64,000 bases of DNA from Paraferrimonas sedimenticola. Lineage in GTDB: Bacteria > Pseudomonadota > Gammaproteobacteria > Enterobacterales > Shewanellaceae. Made by a program: the position numbers and the translations under genes. The stretch covers positions 58,837 to 122,836 of the forward strand of contig NZ_NRIR01000010.1 in the NCBI RefSeq assembly GCF_002282855.1. Direction: 5' to 3'. How positions within the stretch are numbered: position 1 is the stretch's first letter; every line of letters starts with the position of its first letter. Shown here in pieces: positions 46,461 to 54,597 of the stretch. The notes under the pieces are model-generated. The model was not told the DNA's origin and ran no database searches. It saw only the letters and a program-made list of their open reading frames with translations.

Positions 46461-48719
46461 TTAGGCCACTTTCTCTAGGCCACCTTTGCGCTCACTACCG
46501 TCGGTGTAGTACTCAGCGTAAGTTTGGTAATCACCGTATTTGTTGGCTTTCTTAACGTCCAAACCATTGAGTATGACGCCATCAATTTTGACGCCTTGCT
46601 GAACCAATTTACCCACGGTCGATTTAACCGCTCCGGTGCGAGTGGCATTGGCTTTTACGACCAAGATGCAAGAATCGGCAAACTGCGACAGCACGAAAGT
46701 GTCACTAACCGCTTGGCATGGTGCGGTATCTATGACGATCCGGTCGTATTGGTCGCGCAACATAGCCAGCACTTCTTTAAAGCGCTCTGAGAAAATCATG
46801 TCTAATGGATTCGGTGGGATCAGCCCTGCAGGCATGATATCCAGCCCTGCTCGACGATCTTTGACAATACAGTCTTTGAGTTCGTGAGTGCCGGATATCA
46901 GATTGGCAAGCCCTGGCTGATAGCCGCTAAATTCAAACTTGTTGCCAATCGACGGACGGCGTAAATCACCATCGATCAGTAGCGTTTTTTCTAGCGGCGC
47001 TAGTGCGAATGCCAAACTGATAGAGCAAGTGGATTTACCCTCAGCAGGCACAGACGAGGTGACTATTACAACCTTGCCCTGATTGTTGATGTTGGACAGC
47101 ATGTACCCGGTTCGCACCGTTCGTATCCCTTCGGAGAAGGTTCGCTCTTTGTCATCAAAGTACATGTAAGCCGGCGCTTTGCCTTTCTTGAGTTTCACTC
47201 GAGGCAGCACCCCAAGTAGGCTAAGCGCTAAGCCCTCTTCAATTTGCTTAACGCCGTTAAAGCTATCGTTGAACGCATCAAACACCAGTGCTAGCACACA
47301 ACCAATCGCTAACGCGCCACCAAAGACTGTCATCACAATCAATTTGCGCTTGGGGCTACTTGGTAATAGAGGCGCGGTTGCGCGGTCAGTGAAATTAGCG
47401 ATGGTGGCGCCAAAGTCACCGGAGGCGGTCGTTTCTTTATAGCGGCTCATAAACAAGTCATACAGTTGCTGGTTGGACTCAACTTCCCGTGCCAGCTCGT
47501 TGTATTTGGCGCGTTTCACCGACAGATCGCGATACTCGTTCTTTTTGGCCTGAATTTCGCGCTTGATGGTGGCTTCGGCGGCGCGAGCTGAGGCCAACTC
47601 GTTTTTAATGCCTCGAACCAACTCGTTTAGCTCTTGATTCAGGGTACGGCTAATGTTCTGCAAATCCGAGCGCGCAGCCTGCAGTCTTGGGTGCTTGGGA
47701 CCATAGCGTTGTGACAACTCGGTCACGGTACGCTCGGCCTGCCCTTCGGCAAGCTTGAGATCTCGAATCAAAGGATGATTGGTGATTTCAGGAATTGACT
47801 GAATAATCGCAATGTCTTTCTCTGAGGTAGTACTGAGGTTGTACAAAGACGCAGCCGCTACACGACGATTGCGCGCATCCGTGAGTTGGGTAGTCAACTC
47901 GTTAAGCTCACGTTGAGCCAGCTCGCTGACACCGGCTTTACCACCGGTTTCTACCAACCCTTCGGTTCTCACAAACTCCTGTAGCTCGGTTTCCGAGACT
48001 ACCAGCTTGTCCTTGAGTTCTTGCATGCGAACCCCAAGCCATTCTGAGGCCTGTTTGGACATTTGGAACTTGGCATTCAGGTTGTTCTCGATGTACACAG
48101 TACCCACAGTGTTGGCCACTCGGGCTGCCAAGTTCGGACTTTCACTAGAGAAGCGAATGGTAACCAGCTGGGTTTTACGCTTAGGGCTAATGCTGAGTTT
48201 GGCCTTAAACGCTGCCAGTACAATTCGCTCTGTGGTGTAGCGTTTTTGCTCCTCTGTGGGCTCAACCTCAGGCTCGGCCTCGGCTAAAAAGGGTATCCAA
48301 TCGCGAACGTTGATGAACATTTTGAAAAAGTCTTTGAGATCCGAGCTATTGCTCTCGTCTAGCGCTGGATTGAACTCGGGATGATTGACCAGATCGAGCC
48401 GCTCTATGACCTGTAACGAGATGCTATCGGACTTGAGAATTTCAAACTGGGTCAGCAAATACTCCGAAGAGCGGGTGTTAATACCAAACACCTGCTCACC
48501 ACTGAGCACTTTAGAATCTTTGGGCTCGATCATTAAGGTGGCAGAAGCTGTGTACAACGACGGCTTAGACAGTACGACCGCGACTGCAATTGACGTGATC
48601 AAACCAGCAAAAAACATGATGCGCCATTTGTATTTCAGCAGCACCAGTATGAGCTTTTTGATATCCAGTGGCTTCTCTTCGTTCATTGCTGAAGCGGAGA
48701 GCATTGGGGACTGTTCCAT
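46461..48719 (-). CDS. wzc: Polysaccharide copolymerase and tyrosine autokinase (Wzc-like)
   Basis: A 752-residue inner-membrane protein. A Wzz-type chain-length domain is bounded by two membrane segments (near residues 35 and 450) with long periplasmic coiled-coil segments between, followed by a BY-kinase domain: Walker A VPAEGKST, Walker A' LLIDGDLRRPS, Walker B IVIDTAP. The C-terminus ends in a tyrosine cluster (YGDYQTYAEYY), the site of autophosphorylation. It links polymerisation to export by the Wza-like protein encoded 12 bp upstream. Confidence 0.95.
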   Translation of the reverse strand: MEQSPMLSASAMNEEKPLDIKKLILVLLKYKWRIMFFAGLITSIAVAVVLSKPSLYTASATLMIEPKDSKVLSGEQVFGINTRSSEYLLTQFEILKSDSISLQVIERLDLVNHPEFNPALDESNSSDLKDFFKMFINVRDWIPFLAEAEPEVEPTEEQKRYTTERIVLAAFKAKLSISPKRKTQLVTIRFSSESPNLAARVANTVGTVYIENNLNAKFQMSKQASEWLGVRMQELKDKLVVSETELQEFVRTEGLVETGGKAGVSELAQRELNELTTQLTDARNRRVAAASLYNLSTTSEKDIAIIQSIPEITNHPLIRDLKLAEGQAERTVTELSQRYGPKHPRLQAARSDLQNISRTLNQELNELVRGIKNELASARAAEATIKREIQAKKNEYRDLSVKRAKYNELAREVESNQQLYDLFMSRYKETTASGDFGATIANFTDRATAPLLPSSPKRKLIVMTVFGGALAIGCVLALVFDAFNDSFNGVKQIEEGLALSLLGVLPRVKLKKGKAPAYMYFDDKERTFSEGIRTVRTGYMLSNINNQGKVVIVTSSVPAEGKSTCSISLAFALAPLEKTLLIDGDLRRPSIGNKFEFSGYQPGLANLISGTHELKDCIVKDRRAGLDIMPAGLIPPNPLDMIFSERFKEVLAMLRDQYDRIVIDTAPCQAVSDTFVLSQFADSCILVVKANATRTGAVKSTVGKLVQQGVKIDGVILNGLDVKKANKYGDYQTYAEYYTDGSERKGGLEKVA

Positions 48720-48731
48720 AGCGACGCCCTT

Positions 48732-49259
48732 TTAGAAGAAACTTTGGTCTATGACCAGAATGTCACCCGGCTTAACCCTATCGTTAAGCCCGACTTTTAT
48801 CGGCTTGCGCCCCGGGTGATCAGAAGATGACAAGTAGATCCCAGATTTAGACGCTCGCTCGGAAAACCCGCCCGCCAAAGCAATGGCTTTGTTCACCGTC
48901 AAACCTGGTTGATAGGGATATCCCCCTGGCTGTTTGACCTCGCCATTGACGAAGAACTGCCGATACTCGAGGATCCTCACGTGAACATTGGGATCTATTA
49001 GGTAATCGCCGCGTAGTCCTGAATCGATGCTCGCGCGCAATTGTTCTGTGGTTCGGCCTTTTACCGGGATTCGACCTAAAAAGGGATAGTCGATAGAGCC
49101 GCTTTCACCTAACAAGGTTTCAAAGGTCAGCTCTTCCTCGCCGTAGACCTCAATTAAAATGAGGTCTCCAGGGCCCAGCTTATAGTTGTCGTCAAACTCG
49201 TCAGCCAACACTGGGGCGCTTAAGAAAAAGGCGAACAATATTAATAGAAGTCTACTCAT
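48732..49259 (-). CDS. Short polysaccharide export (Wza-like, OPX) protein
   Basis: A 175-residue periplasmic protein with a signal peptide (ends VLA before DEFDD) and no lipobox cysteine. It has the polysaccharide-export domain (YKLGPGDLILIEVYGE) and one SLBB domain (FFVNGEVKQPGGYPYQPGLTV). At 175 residues it lacks the extra domains and the outer-membrane helix of Wza (~380 residues). Short export proteins of this class need a separate outer-membrane barrel; the gene just upstream encodes one. Confidence 0.93.
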   Translation of the reverse strand: MSRLLLILFAFFLSAPVLADEFDDNYKLGPGDLILIEVYGEEELTFETLLGESGSIDYPFLGRIPVKGRTTEQLRASIDSGLRGDYLIDPNVHVRILEYRQFFVNGEVKQPGGYPYQPGLTVNKAIALAGGFSERASKSGIYLSSSDHPGRKPIKVGLNDRVKPGDILVIDQSFF

Positions 49260-49268
49260 AACCAGTCA

Positions 49269-50480
49269 CTACAAGGTTACGTGTACGCTAAGCGTATAAC
49301 GGTTTTGTTTAAAACCAATGCCCTCGGCGTTTGAGGTCTTATCGCCATGGACATAACCCACCGCAAAGCTGAGCCAACGACGCATGTCGTATTCAAAACT
49401 AACCCCGTATTGATTCAGCTTGTCGTTACGTACAATTCCGTTGTAATCATCGTTTGCATGGTAATACTCAAGTGTAGACGAAAAACGCTCTACCCAAGCG
49501 TGGCGCCAGGCCACACGGCCAAGGGTTTGCTTAACGTAATTACCGGTTTCTTGATTCGGGTTTTTCGCGCGCTGGCTGGTACTTAGCTCAATGCGTGAAT
49601 AGGTCTTTAGATTCCAGGTAAGACCGACATCCCAACTAAAGTCATTGAACTTGTCGCGGTTGCCCTGTTTGAAGCGCTTGTTCTGGTAACCTAGGCGAAT
49701 GTCACCAACGACTTGGGCTGAATCCGACGTCATCGAAGCACCCACATAACCAAAGTAATCGTCGTTGTCGCGACTCAAGAAATCTGGGCGTTGCACGTCG
49801 TAGCGCGAATCGTTGCGAATGATTTCAAACAACAGATCTGTCTTTGGCGCCATTTGATAAAAGAAAGTACCGCGATAGCGCATCTCTTTTAGGTTTTGAA
49901 ACTGTGTGACTTCCTCGAAGTTTGTATACTTCTTGTCGCGGTAGCGTACGCTCAGCTCTAGGCGCCCTGCGGCATCAACACCACCAAAGCCATAAATCGC
50001 CTCAGCGTTGTTGCGATCGTAGGTCAAAGGCTTGTCAAATAACTCACCACGACCTTCCGAAAACCCATAACCACGGCCTTCGTGACGTTTAGAAAAATCG
50101 TACACCAAACTCAGACGATTGCGTCGAGTGATTTCCCACTGCAACCCCACGTCGCCGAAGTGATCGGTAAAGTTATCGACTTTGGACTGGTAGTAGTCAC
50201 CGCGATTGAGGCGATACCCCAAATTGAATTGGGCACTGCCCGGATTCAGGCGGACTTTTACCCCAGGCTCAATAAAGGTACCCGAGGTCGATAGCTTGTT
50301 AGTTTGGCTGCGCAACAAGTTATCATCGTGGATCCCAGTTACCTTCAGCCAAGGCTCTAACTCAACGCCACTGTCAGTAACATAAGGTTGTGGTTGGACT
50401 GCCGAATGAACATTAAAACTCGCACCAACAAGTGCAGTTAATAAAGCCACACGACCAGACACAAAAGACTTAGCTCCCAT
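49269..50480 (-). CDS. Outer-membrane beta-barrel protein of the exopolysaccharide operon
   Basis: A 403-residue exported protein with a signal peptide (ends VHS before AVQPQ) and about 16 or more predicted amphipathic strands (repeated aromatic-flanked segments such as FSWDVGLTWNL and FEYDMRRWLSFAVGYV), ending SVHVTL. It resembles the outer-membrane barrels found beside short Wza-like proteins, which are thought to form the outer-membrane exit pore. It is nine bases from the export gene. It may be the first gene of the core assembly operon, ~97 bp after the acyltransferase gene. Confidence 0.82.
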   Translation of the reverse strand: MGAKSFVSGRVALLTALVGASFNVHSAVQPQPYVTDSGVELEPWLKVTGIHDDNLLRSQTNKLSTSGTFIEPGVKVRLNPGSAQFNLGYRLNRGDYYQSKVDNFTDHFGDVGLQWEITRRNRLSLVYDFSKRHEGRGYGFSEGRGELFDKPLTYDRNNAEAIYGFGGVDAAGRLELSVRYRDKKYTNFEEVTQFQNLKEMRYRGTFFYQMAPKTDLLFEIIRNDSRYDVQRPDFLSRDNDDYFGYVGASMTSDSAQVVGDIRLGYQNKRFKQGNRDKFNDFSWDVGLTWNLKTYSRIELSTSQRAKNPNQETGNYVKQTLGRVAWRHAWVERFSSTLEYYHANDDYNGIVRNDKLNQYGVSFEYDMRRWLSFAVGYVHGDKTSNAEGIGFKQNRYTLSVHVTL

Positions 50481-50577
50481 AAAAGCCTCCGTACTCTTTC
50501 AATTTTTATAAGCGCAATAACCCCTAATTCTTGTTTAACTATAGTCGAGAAAAAATAAAGCAAAGGAATAATTGAGC

Positions 50578-52488
50578 TTATTTTGAAAAATAAAGGATTT
50601 GCTCCCCTAGCTTCGCAGCGTTTGCGTAAGCTATTGATCCTACTTTACTTAAATGAGAGGCGTCGCGATAAAGCGGAACGTCCAATAATTGGCTTTGGCA
50701 AATTCCATCGTTACATAATGTTTCATCTGGCCATATTACGTGTACGTCAGATGCATCTGCTAAAGCGGTTAATAATTGCCGCACAGGCTGCTTTTTATTT
50801 TGGTAGGTTTGTTGATCAAAGGAGCAGTCGGAATTAAGCCAACTCGATTGAACTGGCAGTCCGTTATTCACTCTTTCAAGACACGACGCAATATTCACTC
50901 CCACGCTTGGTGGAGGCGCAATAATCACCACTTCAACGTGCTGCGCTCTTAACGCAGCAATGGTTTGTTGAAAACTGTCGATGGCCATTTCCATATCTGA
51001 GGCGATGACTTCGCCGTCTTGGTACGCCCTGTCAAAGTAATACCCAAAGGTTGAAGCCAGCACCACAGTATCGATGCTTTTGTATTGACCAATAAAATCG
51101 ACCACAGAGCGATTAAAGCTCAAACAGGACTCAGACCAGTCTTGGTAGCGCAAACGCTCTGGCTCAAACGGTGCAAGGGACAAATTAGGACCACAGGACG
51201 ATTTGGTGGCCTGCACCACACCACGAAGATTTTGTTGCGCGGCGATCCCGTCCATCAAATGCATGGCAAAACTGTCGCCCCATACCAACACCTGAGCGGG
51301 ATCTCGAGTTAAACACTGGGCTTTGAGCTCAAACGCTTGGTCGTTCTCGCACACTTCGGCTAGTCCATAATTGGCTTGGCGAACCGAGCGCCAGTCGGTA
51401 TCGCTGTTTTGTTCCCTAACCGTTAAGGACAAGAACACAGCCAATGGCAGCGCGAACGTTGCCGCCCCAACCGACAGCGCCAACGGCTTGGCATTGTCAA
51501 ACCGCCAGTGTCGAAACTTTTGCTCTATCCATTGGTATTGCAAATAGGCCAGTACAAAACTCAATCCAACCAAGGCTATCGACAAAGCAAACGGCAGGGT
51601 TTCGCCCAAATAGATATTGCGAGCAAAGGAGAAGATTGGCCAATGCACTAGGTATAAGGAGTAGGACCAGTCACCGACTTTAGACAGACCATTCACCACA
51701 AGGCCAGACTTTAACCAAGATGGGCTGGCGGCGATGAGCGTCATGGTCGCCAAACATGCGATTAATGCATCCCATCTCGGGTGCGCATAGTCGATGCCAA
51801 AGCACGCCACATACCCCAGTGCTAGCAGTGCAATTAGAGAGATTAGGTTGCCGATACGCTCGTCCATTTTTGGTACCTGCGTCAGGGCCAACAAGCCGCC
51901 TAGCAGCAGTTCCCACGCTCTCGTGGGCAACATGTAGAAGGTTTCGCTTGGGCGCATGGTTACCAGCAACCAACACAACACCATACTAAGTGCGCAAGCC
52001 AACACCAGTAACTTGTAGCGGCGCGCCGCAGGCAACAGATACAAAGCGACCGGAAGCACTAGATAGAACTGCTCTTCGATCGCTAAAGACCAAACGTGTA
52101 ATAAAGGTTTGAATTCTGCCGCGCCTTGGAAGTAACCCGTCTGCATCCAAAGTGCAATGTTTCCAGTAAAGGTCAACGCGCCAATCAGCTGTTTTAAATA
52201 GTCCTCAAGCTCGTTGCTCGAGAGCAGATAGAAAGCTATCACCGATGTAATGGCGAACGTGGCGTAGGCCGCTGGGGCTAGCCGTTTTAGCCGTCGAAAA
52301 TAGAATTGTTTAAAGGAAAAGGTGCCATTGTCGAGGTCTCGGACAATAAGCCCTGTGATCAAATAACCCGAAACCACAAAGAACACATCGACACCCAAGT
52401 AGCCTTTGGAAAACCAACTGAACTCGGCGTGATAGAACAAGACTAGGAGTACTGCGATGCCTCGCAGTACTTGAATATCTGTGCGCAT
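50578..52488 (-). CDS. Acyltransferase-3 membrane protein with C-terminal SGNH domain (OafA-like)
   Basis: A 636-residue protein. Residues ~1-350 form an acyltransferase-3 membrane domain (LRGIAVLLVLFYHAEF and FVVSGYLITGLI at the N-terminus). Residues ~385-636 are a periplasmic SGNH-type domain (WGDSFAMHL near residue 405; the closing DASHLSKVG supplies the catalytic Asp/His). Such proteins O-acetylate polysaccharides, in the OafA manner. As the first gene of the minus-strand locus it probably modifies the exported polymer. Confidence 0.93.
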   Translation of the reverse strand: MRTDIQVLRGIAVLLVLFYHAEFSWFSKGYLGVDVFFVVSGYLITGLIVRDLDNGTFSFKQFYFRRLKRLAPAAYATFAITSVIAFYLLSSNELEDYLKQLIGALTFTGNIALWMQTGYFQGAAEFKPLLHVWSLAIEEQFYLVLPVALYLLPAARRYKLLVLACALSMVLCWLLVTMRPSETFYMLPTRAWELLLGGLLALTQVPKMDERIGNLISLIALLALGYVACFGIDYAHPRWDALIACLATMTLIAASPSWLKSGLVVNGLSKVGDWSYSLYLVHWPIFSFARNIYLGETLPFALSIALVGLSFVLAYLQYQWIEQKFRHWRFDNAKPLALSVGAATFALPLAVFLSLTVREQNSDTDWRSVRQANYGLAEVCENDQAFELKAQCLTRDPAQVLVWGDSFAMHLMDGIAAQQNLRGVVQATKSSCGPNLSLAPFEPERLRYQDWSESCLSFNRSVVDFIGQYKSIDTVVLASTFGYYFDRAYQDGEVIASDMEMAIDSFQQTIAALRAQHVEVVIIAPPPSVGVNIASCLERVNNGLPVQSSWLNSDCSFDQQTYQNKKQPVRQLLTALADASDVHVIWPDETLCNDGICQSQLLDVPLYRDASHLSKVGSIAYANAAKLGEQILYFSK

Positions 52489-52548
52489 GTTGCCCCTTTG
52501 AAAACGGCTACTTTTTTTAATCTTGTACTTTCAAAGTAGCACAGCGCA

Positions 52549-52576
52549 CAAAAAACGGAGTGCGAAGACTCCGTTT
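52549..52576 (-). terminator. Terminator of the hydroxyacid dehydrogenase gene
   Basis: Stem AAACGGAGT/ACTCCGTTT (52553-52561 with 52568-52576) and a six-base loop, followed on the minus strand by a U-run. It separates the dehydrogenase from the exopolysaccharide locus. Confidence 0.8.
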
Positions 52577-52587
52577 ACTGGAGTCGA

Positions 52588-53544
52588 TTAAACCACCCGA
52601 CTATAACTTTCTGATTGGCGATAACTTTCTATCGACACTCCAATATCATCGATCAATCGCTGCATCGCCTCGGCGCTTGCCCAGGCCGAATGTGGAGTGA
52701 TGATTAGGTTATTGCCTTTATAGGACAACAAGGGGTTGTCTTCGCGAATTGGCTCAACACTGGCAACGTCTAACGCCGCACCAGCAATCTCTTTTTGTTT
52801 CAAAGCGGCAACTAAATCGTGCTCATTGACGATGCCGCCGCGCGCACAATTTATGAGAAAAGCACTGGGCTTCATGGCAGAGAGAGTATCTGCGTTGAAC
52901 AAGTCTGCAGTTTGCTCATTAAGTGGGCAGTGGATAGAGATAGCATCGCTTTGTTGCACCAGAGTTTCAAAGCTGACTCGGCCAATACGCAGACTAGTGG
53001 CGCCCTTACGCTCACCAAAAACCACCTTCATGCCCAGCCCGGTGGCAGCCTGAGCCACCGAATTAGCGATATTACCCACGCCAATCAAGCCCAAAGTTTT
53101 GCCGCTCAACTCAACAATTGGATGATCGAGCAAACAAAAAATATCGCTTTGCTGCCATTTGCCCCGCTTCACATCCCTATCGTAGTTGGCGGCGTTAGTG
53201 GCCAGCATCAGCAACAGAGTAATAACGTGTTGAGCCACGGTGGAAGTGCCGTAGTTGGCCACGTTGCACACGGCAATTCCCAGGGCTTCGGCCGCCTCTA
53301 GATCGACGTTATTCGTGCCTGTGGCGGCGACGCAGATTAACTTTAACTCGGGACAGGCTTTCATGTGTTCTCGGCTGATCACCACCTTATTAGTGATCAC
53401 CACTTCAACACCGGCGATGCGCTCTTGCACCTGTTCAGCCTGTGTCATCGCGAACTCGCGATAGTCAGTGAGCTGTGAAGCTATGCCTTGAGTATCTATG
53501 TCTGGATTAAAGGTTTTTCGATCGAGAAATACGCCTTTCATCAT
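52588..53544 (-). CDS. D-2-hydroxyacid dehydrogenase (glycerate/hydroxypyruvate type)
   Basis: A 318-residue NAD(P)-dependent dehydrogenase. The nucleotide motif reads GLIGVGNIANSVA, close to the usual GxGxxG but with Ala at the last position. The catalytic Arg (NCARGGIV, ~235), Glu (DVASVEP, ~264) and His (TPHSAW, ~283) are present. The sequence style is that of HprA/glycerate dehydrogenases, which reduce hydroxypyruvate or glyoxylate; the substrate is not certain. Two ATGs lie next to each other at the start. Confidence 0.9.
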   Translation of the reverse strand: MMKGVFLDRKTFNPDIDTQGIASQLTDYREFAMTQAEQVQERIAGVEVVITNKVVISREHMKACPELKLICVAATGTNNVDLEAAEALGIAVCNVANYGTSTVAQHVITLLLMLATNAANYDRDVKRGKWQQSDIFCLLDHPIVELSGKTLGLIGVGNIANSVAQAATGLGMKVVFGERKGATSLRIGRVSFETLVQQSDAISIHCPLNEQTADLFNADTLSAMKPSAFLINCARGGIVNEHDLVAALKQKEIAGAALDVASVEPIREDNPLLSYKGNNLIITPHSAWASAEAMQRLIDDIGVSIESYRQSESYSRVV

Positions 53545-53628
53545 AACGCCTGTAATTTATGGAATGCAGCGTCAGCTTATACCATTGAAGCAACATCAAG
53601 CTTTGAGCAAGCTCAAATGGCTGGATAT

Positions 53629-54039
53629 CTATCCACAGCAATGGGCCTGTTTACATTGTGAGCAGCCAGGGCCGATTGCGCAGCCAATGAAAGCTTGCAA
53701 CTCGGCTTGTTGGCAGGAATAAAATCTAACCACTTTGGCACTAGATGCTAAGCGGGTGATGGCAAGGGCCATGCCGCCGATAGGGTTATCGCAGATAATG
53801 GCAACTTTGGTGAACTTACCTCTATGGGCGAGCACAAAATTGAGATGACGAAACAGTCGCGCTAACGCTTGTCGAGAGGACTCGTCGTGAATATAGATAA
53901 CCAACGAAGAAAAGGATGCTCCATCGGCAGTCTGTTGGTTGAGTTGGGAATTGGCAAGTTCAAAATCTTGCAGTTTCACGCTTCCTTGCGCATTTACCAC
54001 AATACAATTGCTGGCGCCTCTAATGGCTATAGATAACAT
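53629..54039 (-). CDS. STAS/SEC14-like (SpoIIAA-like) protein with Cys-rich tail
   Basis: A 136-residue protein from the ATG at 54039 with GGAGGT upstream; a longer frame overlaps the neighbouring gene. The layout follows the SpoIIAA-like STAS/SEC14 family (LSIAIRGASNCIVVNAQGSV, then LVIYIHDESSRQALARLFRHLNF, then VAIICDNPIGG). The C-terminal ~18 residues are unusual: GCAIGPGCSQCKQAHCCG contains five cysteines in CxxC- and CC-type spacing, which could bind a metal or a cluster. It lies ~70 bp beyond the XRE-type gene on the same strand. Confidence 0.7.
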   Translation of the reverse strand: MLSIAIRGASNCIVVNAQGSVKLQDFELANSQLNQQTADGASFSSLVIYIHDESSRQALARLFRHLNFVLAHRGKFTKVAIICDNPIGGMALAITRLASSAKVVRFYSCQQAELQAFIGCAIGPGCSQCKQAHCCG

Positions 54040-54107
54040 ATCCGACCTCCATGTTCGGTTATGCCCCCAGTCTGCATCAGACGTGAAAGTATTGCAAAGA
54101 CTTTGAA

Positions 54108-54392
54108 CTAGGCGTCTTTGTGTTTTTGCCACTGCAACATAATGCGCTTCCAAGCCAGTTTCTCTTCCGCCTGAGCGGCGTAGGTCACCCGCATCTGTAA
54201 CAACAGCTCCCCCGGGTCCAGGTTTAGCGGTTTAGCCATGGTCAACGCAAGTGCGTCACTCAAGCGCCGGCGTCCTTTTTTAATGTCGCAAAGGTAGGCA
54301 GTAGACAGGCCTAGCGCCTTTGCCATTTGCTTATCACTGGCATAACCGGCGTGCGCTCGATACTGATTAAAGAAAAGTTCGATATCAATCAT
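54108..54392 (-). CDS. Small XRE/Cro-type helix-turn-helix regulator
   Basis: A 94-residue protein from the ATG at 54392. An N-terminal helix-turn-helix (SDKQMAKALGLSTAYLCDIKKGRRRLSDA, residues ~20-48 in outline) is followed by a short helical tail rich in charged residues (EEKLAWKRIMLQWQKHKDA). It resembles the small phage-related DUF3693-type regulators. The 100 bp upstream carry two 18-base operator-like repeats and a half-site in 31-bp phase, so it likely represses its own promoter and perhaps lonH, which is divergent. Confidence 0.75.
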   Translation of the reverse strand: MIDIELFFNQYRAHAGYASDKQMAKALGLSTAYLCDIKKGRRRLSDALALTMAKPLNLDPGELLLQMRVTYAAQAEEKLAWKRIMLQWQKHKDA

Positions 54393-54423
54393 TGTCTTTT
54401 TTATCAATTGGTTACAGACTGCA

Positions 54424-54491
54424 ATACGCTTCATAGCGTACGAGGAATCTCTCGATACGCCAAATAGCGTACACTCAATAGCTAAATACGT
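54424..54491. promoter_or_regulatory. 31-bp-phased operator-like repeats
   Basis: Two 18-base near-palindromes ATACGCNNNNTAGCGTAC start at 54424 and 54455, exactly 31 bp apart (three helical turns). Each is an RTACGC-N6-GCGTAY inverted repeat. A further half-site (ATACGT) starts at 54486, again 31 bp on. They lie in the divergent region between the XRE gene and lonH. Confidence 0.65.
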
Positions 54492-54559
54492 CAATCTGAG
54501 AACGCTGTTTTTGCATCATGAATCAGGACTGTTCATGGCAAAACCCATGGAGATTTCTG

Positions 54560-54568
54560 TGGTATAGT
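54560..54568 (+). promoter_or_regulatory. Extended -10 promoter for lonH
   Basis: TGGTATAGT matches an extended -10 (TGn followed by TATAGT at 54563-54568). The predicted start of transcription near 54575 gives a leader of about 23 bases. Confidence 0.5.
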
Positions 54569-54597
54569 TTCGCCCAAATCATTCAATAGCTATCTCT

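Noticed and set aside
52819..53301. 160-codon frame on the plus strand
   Set aside because: It lies entirely antisense to the well-supported hydroxyacid dehydrogenase gene and shows no domain.
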